Source: Azadirachta indica
Taxonomy: Eukaryota; Streptophyta; Magnoliopsida; Sapindales; Meliaceae
Direction of reading: 5' to 3'
Length of the DNA: 64,000 nt
Assembly: GCA_022749755.1 (NCBI GenBank)
Contig: CM040450.1
Span: 5,198,913-5,262,912 of the forward strand
Shown here: piece by piece, positions 57,289-64,000 of the stretch
How the letters are laid out: each line of letters starts with the position of its first letter
Position numbering within the stretch: the stretch's first letter is position 1
The notes under the pieces: generated by a model
Database searches by the model: none
What the model was told of the DNA's origin: nothing
Seen by the model: the letters and a program-made list of their open reading frames with translations, nothing else
Translations under genes and position numbers: made by a program

Positions 57289-58849
57289 ATGTTAAAAACC
57301 CATTAATTTCAGTACTTCAATTAAAAAACACAGATCTAGGATTGTATTGGCAATTAGGAGCCAGGTTATTTCTGTAATATCCACAGCTCAAGTATTCCTA
57401 GCTAGGCAAGTATGATCATTCTCAGGTCGTAAAGTACAGCTTTAGACGGTAAGAAAAGGAAGCAAGGAAGAATAATACGGGAGGGCGAGACAAACGACGC
57501 CGTATGAGTTGGAATCTTAGCTACTAAACAAATAATCAATTAATAAATAAAGAGACCTACAGCAGTAGTTGGGAAGCGTGATCGGCGTGTGGGAACAGTG
57601 TTGCATGAAGTAATGGCACGTTGCGTAAACGTGGCACCGCCCTCTTTGTTCTATTGTCTGCGTGTCTTTGATCTCTTTGTAAATTTCACGACGCAAGTAT
57701 GCCCTACCCGACGACATAAATATTGTTTTCTTCTTGCACTTGCTGATCATGATTTAATTTCTCATTATTTACTTGTATTATTGATTAGTAATGTTGTTGT
57801 AATAAATGAAGTGAAATGTGGGGATCGATTTTGGGCCCATAACTGAAGGGTTATGATCGTTTGTCACTGTCCCAAGATTTTAGGTTTCTCTTGTTTGGTA
57901 ATTTGATCCAATTTTTATCCCTTCGTATGTATTAATAGTTCTAGTTTGAATCTATTGACTATTGGTGATTGGTGAATTAATAGCTTGTATAATATCTATT
58001 CTCTTTGAAATTTTTATCTTATGCCAAACAAAACGCAAAGTTTAATTATTCATTGATCTCCTTAATTAATCAATATTAATAGCAAAATATCTTGATTATT
58101 AACTCATTAGCAAAAAGTTCATATATAATCTTGATCTGTCTAATACTTGAACGTGTTGATATATCAATTGTATCAATAATTAAATTAATTTAACAGCACA
58201 TAAAAGTGTCAGAATATAAGAAAAAATGTCATTCTCGTAATCAAATTTTAAAAATTTGGTTCATCAATAAATTTGTTAAAGATGAGACATTCAACACTAA
58301 CCTTCTCAATAATGTGTGATGTAAATTATAATAGGTAAAGGTTTATATAGGTTACTGATAACAAACCATCAATATTCAAGTCGTTTTCACGTGAAATTTC
58401 TTATTACTATTTTTTTTTTTTAATATATAGTTAACTTTAAAAAAAAAAAATTTATTTCTAATTTTAAAGAGATAAGATAATCTACTAGATCAAAATGTTG
58501 ACTTGATCTTAATCCTTCTGTCTTTCAGAAATCATATTTGATCGAGGTAGATTGATTCGGGTTAAGGGTTAAATTGTCACATGTAAGATCAAACGTGTTA
58601 AGCTTGGGTAGGATATACTTGTCTTGAACTGAACTTTTTGGGCTTTTTTGACCACCTCTCGGCCTTGGTAGCCAAACGTGCAATTTTGACAAATACTATT
58701 CATACTTGATACTGTTCCAACCTAACCCTATTCATGTCAAGTGCTATTTACATGTGTATGTCACTGTTTATGCTTGTAGGGCATTTCACATACAATTTTT
58801 ACCTGTTTTTCTTTGTGAATGATGTGCTAAAATGAGATTCTAATTTTCT
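57289..58849. other. Intergenic region
   Basis: 3' flank of the PEL-like gene, then AT-rich DNA. At 58560-58780 there is a tract resembling decayed TIR ends (TTCGGGTTAAGGG, CTTGGTAGCCAAACGTG) but no confirmed element. Confidence 0.4.
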
Positions 58850-59426
58850 TTAAATATGTCATAAGACAAAATAAGGTGTCTTGATTAAAACAAAGTTAGT
58901 CTATTTTTTTTTCTTAAAAGTGTTATAGGTTAAGATCAATTTATTTTTCTTTAAAATGTTTCAAGACAAAGTAAAATGCCATAAGATAAGACCGACTCAT
59001 TTTTTTCTTCAAAGGTGTTTTAAACAAGATTAATTCTTTTTTTTTTTAAAGATGTCTTAGAATAAAAGTAACTCTCTTTTATCTTCAAAGATATTTTAGT
59101 ACAAATTAAGGGGTCCCAATATGAAATTGACTATTTTTCTCTCCTAAAATGATGGCATCATTCTAGTTTTGAAATTATTTTTATTTTATATTGTTAGCCA
59201 TTCATATATCATAATTTGCACAATAAATATGCAATGTGAATTATATTCAGGTGTCTTATAAACTACGACATATAAGATAAATAATAAAGTATAATAATAT
59301 TAGATTGATTCTATTTTTTTAAAATGTAATAGAATAAAATGAGGTGTTATATATTAAAATTAATTTACTTTTTTTTAAAAATATTTTAAGATAAAATTGA
59401 GGTGTCATATGACAAAACTAATTCTC

Positions 59427-59457
<31 letters not shown>

Positions 59458-59520
59458 TTTTTGTCAAAAGTATTGTAGGAAAAAATAAGGGGTCTTAGGA
59501 TATAATTATCTAGTTTTTCC
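58850..59520. repeat. Degenerate tandem repeat of roughly 60-75 bp
   Basis: The module reads loosely 'TGTCATAAGACAAAAT..GGTGTC..ACAAA..TTAATTCTATTTTTTCTTCAAAAGTGTTTTA' and recurs about nine times (e.g. starting near 58856, 58920, 58968, 59030, 59090, 59310, 59380). Includes an (ATT)n run at 59428-59457. Satellite-like and much diverged. Confidence 0.6.
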
Positions 59521-60780
59521 TTGTAATATGACGACCACCTCCTAATTTTGAAGTTATCCTTTATTGACCACTCAAGCCTTATGATTTGCACAACAACACT
59601 ATTCTTTGGTATATACCCAAAACACCATGTCAGCGTGTTTAAGAGACAGAGAGAGTTGGCGTTCGTGTACTACGCAGCCCAATATTCGTGGACATTTACC
59701 ACCTAAAGTTTTAGTTTTTTTCATAACTACATAATAACATCTTAATTCTTATACAATTTACAAAGTTATGAATTGATATAATTGCCATAATTTTAATATT
59801 GACTTAAACGCCTTCATATACGAGAGACTAAAATGTCAAAATTAAAATATTATGCCATAATTTGTTATTATTATTATTATAAAATTCAGAAATGAAAATA
59901 TTAATAATTACCAAACATTCAATTGATAGCAAGTGTTTTTATCTACAATAATTATAATTTTAAAATTACAATATTTCATATTCAAACATGTTTTAAATAT
60001 AAAATAAAATTATTTTGGATATTATACAATTATTATGGTGTTGTAAAATACTCAAAAAAAAGAATTTTAAAATATTTGGGCATTGTATAATTATATAAAC
60101 AACATTATGTTATTACATATATTTATTTATTATAATTATTAGATGAATAAAAAGAGTGTTATTACATTTTTCTATAAATTATGTAAATACAATGAAAGGG
60201 AAGATATTTTAGATTTTTATAGACGCCGAAATAATTACGTCAGTTACATTTTACCACCACGTATGATAATCATACGTCTCGGATATTTCGAACCTGGGGA
60301 TATGTACCATTGTTCAGGTTCAGGCTTAGGTTCGGGACCTAGCGGCATTTAATTCGGAGAAGAACAATCCCAAACAGATAACCGACTTCAACGGCGGCAG
60401 TTAAATGCATTACCAGTATGACCTATCCAACAAAATATCCCGTGCGTATTCCACTCCTTAAAGAAGCGAGTGAGCACAAAACCATCCAACTCGTTTGCTT
60501 TTTACACCCGGTCACCTCCATCTTAACAGGTATTAAAAATGTTGGGCTGAACTTGGAATTATAGTAAAGGCCTTCCATGAGTCCATGTAAGATTGGGCCA
60601 GGAGCCAGTTCTTTCTGGAGCAGGAAAATCAATGTCGTCAACGACGACGTATATTTCAGTTATAATGAGAGCGCATAAAGTAAGCGCATACTCTCAAGGG
60701 TTTTGAACTTGCGCTTCTCCCTCTATACTCTTCCTTTCTGTTTATCGTCTTTTCATCGCCAGGGTTATAGGCTTTAATTC
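59521..60780. other. Intergenic region and promoter of the TPR gene
   Basis: AT-rich until about 60220, then GC content rises. Short GGGCT and GGGCC motifs at 60540-60600 resemble plant Site II-type boxes near housekeeping gene starts. The open frames in this stretch are not convincing genes. Confidence 0.4.
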
Positions 60781-60892
60781 TCGATGGAATCCCTTGCTAG
60801 AGTGCACGGCCTTCACCAACCTCTTTATCTCTCTTTCACTCACTCAGCACCCTCCATCGTTCCCCAAGCCGGTATCCTTCTTTTCTGTCAGA

Positions 60893-61843
60893 ATGCCACT
60901 CTCATTCTCACAGTTCAAAACTGCCTGTATTAGAGCTTCTTCCTCTTCTTCATCCACCCCACAACAGAACCCTAAACCCTCTCTTATCAAAACCCTAGCC
61001 CCCGTCGCTTCACCTCTAATCAAAATCACTTCCGTCACCGTAGCCGCTGCCGCATTATTCTTCATGCGGCTCCCCCATAACAAACCGGCAATCGCTGCCC
61101 CAGTCGCGGCACCCACCGTGGAATCCACCGATGAATCGTCACAGCCGTCGATGGAAGATGTTCCTTTTGAAGAAAAAGAGAGGCAAATTAAAGAGCACTT
61201 GGCTGAAAAGCCTGATGATGTTGAGGCTCTACAGTCACTGATGGAAATCAAAATCAAATCACGCAGGATCCCTGAAGCAATTGAAGTTATTGACCGTTTG
61301 ATTGAGCTTGAGCCAGACGAATATGAATGGCCATTATTAAAAGCTCAAGTCCAGAGCTTCTCTGGAGATTTCGAGTCAGCAACAATAGGGTTTGAAGAAA
61401 TTTTACAGAAAGACCCCCTTCGAGTTGAGGCTTATCACGGCCTTGTGATGGCCTATTCAGAATCGGGTTATACGTTAGAAGATTTAGAGAAGAGAATTGA
61501 GAATGCAATGGACAAATGCAAGAAGGAGAAGAAGAAGTCTGATGTAAGAGACTTTAAGTTATTGATTGCGCAAATTAGAGTTATTGAGAATAAGCATTAT
61601 GAGGCTTTGAAGGTTTATGAGGAGCTTGTGAAGGAGGAGCCCAGGGATTTTAGGCCGTACTTGTGTCAGGGGATTATATATACTTTGTTGAAGAAGAAAG
61701 ACGAGGCTGAGAAACAATTTGAGAAGTTTCGAAGGCTTGTTCCTAAGAATCACCCTTATAGAGAGTTTTTTGTTGATAACATGGTTGCAACAAAGATTTT
61801 TGGGGAAAAGGTTGAACGGGAGAGCATGGGATCAAAGAGCTGA
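60893..61843 (+). CDS. Plastid TPR protein, SLOW GREEN 1-like
   Basis: From ATG at 60893, 316 codons, single exon. The Ser/Thr-rich start (MPLSFSQFKTACIRASSSS) is transit-peptide-like and is followed by a hydrophobic segment around residues 47-58 (ITSVTVAAAALFF). The acidic linker (MEDVPFEEKERQIKEHL) leads into tetratricopeptide-type helices (about residues 108-190 and 235-295), ending in KKDEAEKQFEKFRRLVP. TPRs mediate protein contacts; Arabidopsis SG1 is needed for chloroplast development and greening. An in-frame ATG further upstream is lacking, but in the next frame ATG at 60784 starts MESLARVHGLHQPLYLSFTH, a better-looking N-terminus. One extra base near 60850-60860 would explain it. The Arabidopsis neighbour of AFC1, AT3G53560, is also a TPR protein as I recall. 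Confidence 0.85.
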   Translation: MPLSFSQFKTACIRASSSSSSTPQQNPKPSLIKTLAPVASPLIKITSVTVAAAALFFMRLPHNKPAIAAPVAAPTVESTDESSQPSMEDVPFEEKERQIKEHLAEKPDDVEALQSLMEIKIKSRRIPEAIEVIDRLIELEPDEYEWPLLKAQVQSFSGDFESATIGFEEILQKDPLRVEAYHGLVMAYSESGYTLEDLEKRIENAMDKCKKEKKKSDVRDFKLLIAQIRVIENKHYEALKVYEELVKEEPRDFRPYLCQGIIYTLLKKKDEAEKQFEKFRRLVPKNHPYREFFVDNMVATKIFGEKVERESMGSKS

Positions 61844-64000
61844 GAAAAATTGATCGAAGGATGCTGGTTTAATAGTGAGAACTTTTCTAGTCTGAATTTT
61901 GGTTTGTTAAATGCTTGTTTAGTTAAAATTATAGGTAATTAGTGCCGTATTGTGGACAGTTAATTTGAAGAGAGGCTCAGAGTGCGAAAGTACGTTGAGC
62001 TTAGTGGTTAACTGCGCATCAAGTTTTAGTAGAATACTGTGAGGAGGAAAATATTTTAGTAATTTTGATGTAGAAACAGTTGGGTATCTCCATTAGTCAA
62101 ATGTAATAATATTTAACTGGAGTTCATCTGGATACAGCATGGAGTTTGCCACAATCTCATTATAAAAGGTGGGAGCATTTTGAAATTGCAATTGTTAAAG
62201 TTGGTGAACATTTTTATGCTGGCATTACGAGCCCTTAGTTATTTTTGCAGCATTGAGGTTGCAGTTTGTTTTATTTTGTTGCATCAACTGATTAGCTGCA
62301 AGAGGCTCTTCTTTTATAATGTTGAGTAGTGATATGTGGCATTCCTCGGTATGCAATGTACCCGTACTCAAAACTTATTTTCTTGCACAAGAACTATGCT
62401 TCTGTTACAGTTTACTTTCATGACCGATCTCATACCTCACATGATGACAAGTAATCTTGATGTCTGCTTCACTAAACATGTATGTACATTTTCTGGCTGT
62501 TGTGGGCGTTAAGGCAGTAACCTTGAACCAACTGAAGAATTCCATTTTGCTTATTCATCATTTAATCCTTTTACTAATATGTTGAACCACATATCCTATC
62601 ATAATTTACTAGTAATAATGGCTTCACCTGCCAGGTTACAAGTGACTACAGCTTAATCCCTCTTGATGACCGTGTGATAAAACAACTCATTGCTTTTAGA
62701 CTTTTCTTTCTTCCTCTTTGTCTTCTTCCCCCTTCTTTTTTTCTTCTTTTCTTTTCTTTTTTTCTGGAAAATAGGTACTATGTATTTGGTGAAAGGGAAT
62801 GTGTTTAGATTCTTTTGGTAAAAGGTAGGAGACTTTTCTTTCTTCCTCTTCGTCTTCTGCCCCCTTCTTTTTATTTGTGGAAAATAGGTGCTATGTATTT
62901 GGTGAAAGGGAATGTGTTTAGATTCTTTTGGTGAAAGGTAGGAGATAGCCACTATATATTTTGAAGGAAAATGTATGTGCTTTATATTTTTCTTTCAATA
63001 GACTATTCTGTTTTGTGTGTTATACGCACTCCAAGACTCAGCAATTTGAATAGGATATAAGTAACAATGATTATTGTATAATAATTTTTTATTAGAATGT
63101 TAATATGTTAGTGCTAAAAATTGTTCAAGAAATTTATCTGTATACAGCTTGAAAAGTAATAGTTAACGGATTTCTCCCTGCACTGCTTGCAAAGCTACTC
63201 TGGTGAAGAAGGTAAATTGATGTGGGAATGCATATGCCCTCTAGTATAAATGCCTTGGTCCGCAATTCTAAGTTTCTTGAAGATTACTACCAGTCATGAG
63301 TTTGAAAATGATTTTACTTTTTGCAGGCAAAAAGCTTGGATTCTTTGGATTAAGGTCAATTCTTTGGATTGACTTTCAACTTTTAGTAGAGCATGCCAGA
63401 AAAATTTATTAATCATATGGTTTAAAGGTTTAAATTGATTCATATGTTCTTGACTGCTCAAACTAAGATTTATAGGACCCTACTAGAACAATTGGTTAAG
63501 CTATACTTCTTAGATTTCCGGATGACTGACTTTTCAGGCTGTCCAACAAGTTGTCCTGTTCACTTCTTGGTACTGTTTATACAATCTGTTATGATTACAC
63601 TGAAAGAACTACTAGCAGCATTAGGAAAATAAGTTTGTGTGGGTATGATCTGATGACAGTGTAAGATCAAGTAGGGTTTTGTCAGCATCTACTGATGAAA
63701 TCTACAATATATTCCACTTACTGTGTTTTTTCCTCGCTTTCTGTTTCTCTATTTTATCTCACTCTTCTTCCTTTTTTACTACTAGGCCTCCAGTGCTATT
63801 GAATATATTTAGCAAATCATATTGCCTTCTATGAAGTATTTTATTCCTTTGGATTTATGCATCTTTTTAGACATAACTGTCTGTAGTTATTTGATGATTT
63901 TGGTAGTTATGGTTTGTTTCATGCTGTACTTATTCATTTCAGCAGTTCTTAGTAAAAGTGTGAGTGGGTGAATAGAGTGATGAGACTATTAGGACTACTG
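61844..64000. other. 3' flank of the TPR gene, no further gene supported
   Basis: Moderately AT-rich, with the tandem duplication at 62699-62943. Short open frames only; any gene that starts beyond the window end is not visible. Confidence 0.45.
62699..62943. repeat. Two-copy tandem duplication (131 and about 114 bp)
   Basis: Copy 1 (62699-62829) and copy 2 (62830-62943) share GACTTTTCTTTCTTCCTCTT and the run GGAAAATAGGTxCTATGTA through GATTCTTTTGGT. They differ mainly by a shorter pyrimidine run in copy 2. Confidence 0.9.

Noticed and set aside
57067..59457. Short repeats (CATA, ATT) considered as CRISPR-like or regulatory arrays
   Set aside because: Simple microsatellites without spacers; plant nuclear DNA.
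60423..60641. 72-codon minus-strand frame upstream of the TPR gene
   Set aside because: Lies in a promoter-like region; I recognised no family and it starts at a non-ATG-like context.

Overview
This window looks like nuclear DNA from a eudicot plant. Genes have GT-AG introns, spacers are AT-rich, and there are plant-type U6 snRNA genes, a Ty1/copia retrotransposon, many TIR elements and recognisable plant families. From remembered protein similarity I suspect Citrus or a close relative, but that is inference.

Layout. (1) 0.7-4.5 kb, minus strand: chloroplast diaminopimelate epimerase (DAPF), nine exons, with two apparent single-base deletions and a MITE in intron 2. (2) About 5.2-33.9 kb: a four-unit tandem array. 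A full unit reads PPR-gene fragment (+), DUF241 copy 'a' (-), DUF241 copy 'b' (-), a short DUF241 C-terminal relic (+) and a U6 snRNA gene (+). All eight large DUF241 copies carry at least one disabling change; two U6 genes look intact. The third U6 is split by a hAT-like element. A 5.6-kb copia element sits in the fourth unit and has an internal RNase H segment duplicated inside its 3' LTR. (3) 34.6-44.6 kb: a small family of secreted-peptide precursors. One copy ends in an IDA/IDL-like motif, one is a relic, and one carries four tandem CLE-type peptide motifs. They are separated by a gene-free stretch of nested TIR/foldback elements. (4) 46-64 kb, all plus strand: an intact E-class PPR gene (At5g42450-like, the parental form of the array's PPR fragments), an intact 12-exon LAMMER kinase (AFC1-like), a small PEL/RPGE-type gene behind a G-box cluster, and a plastid TPR protein (SLOW GREEN 1-like).

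In Arabidopsis the DAPF and AFC1 genes are neighbours (AT3G53580, AT3G53570). Here about 44 kb of tandem array, peptide genes, PPR gene and transposons lies between them, so the block looks like an insertion or expansion inside an otherwise conserved housekeeping neighbourhood.

The most interesting candidates are the multi-CLE precursor family, which combines CLE-like and IDL-like motifs in one architecture; the decaying DUF241/U6/PPR array; and the retroelement whose 3' LTR holds a copy of its own RNase H region. Isolated 1-nt frame changes in DAPF, two DUF241 copies and possibly the TPR gene also raise the question of consensus errors, although the PPR, AFC1 and PEL-like genes read cleanly.
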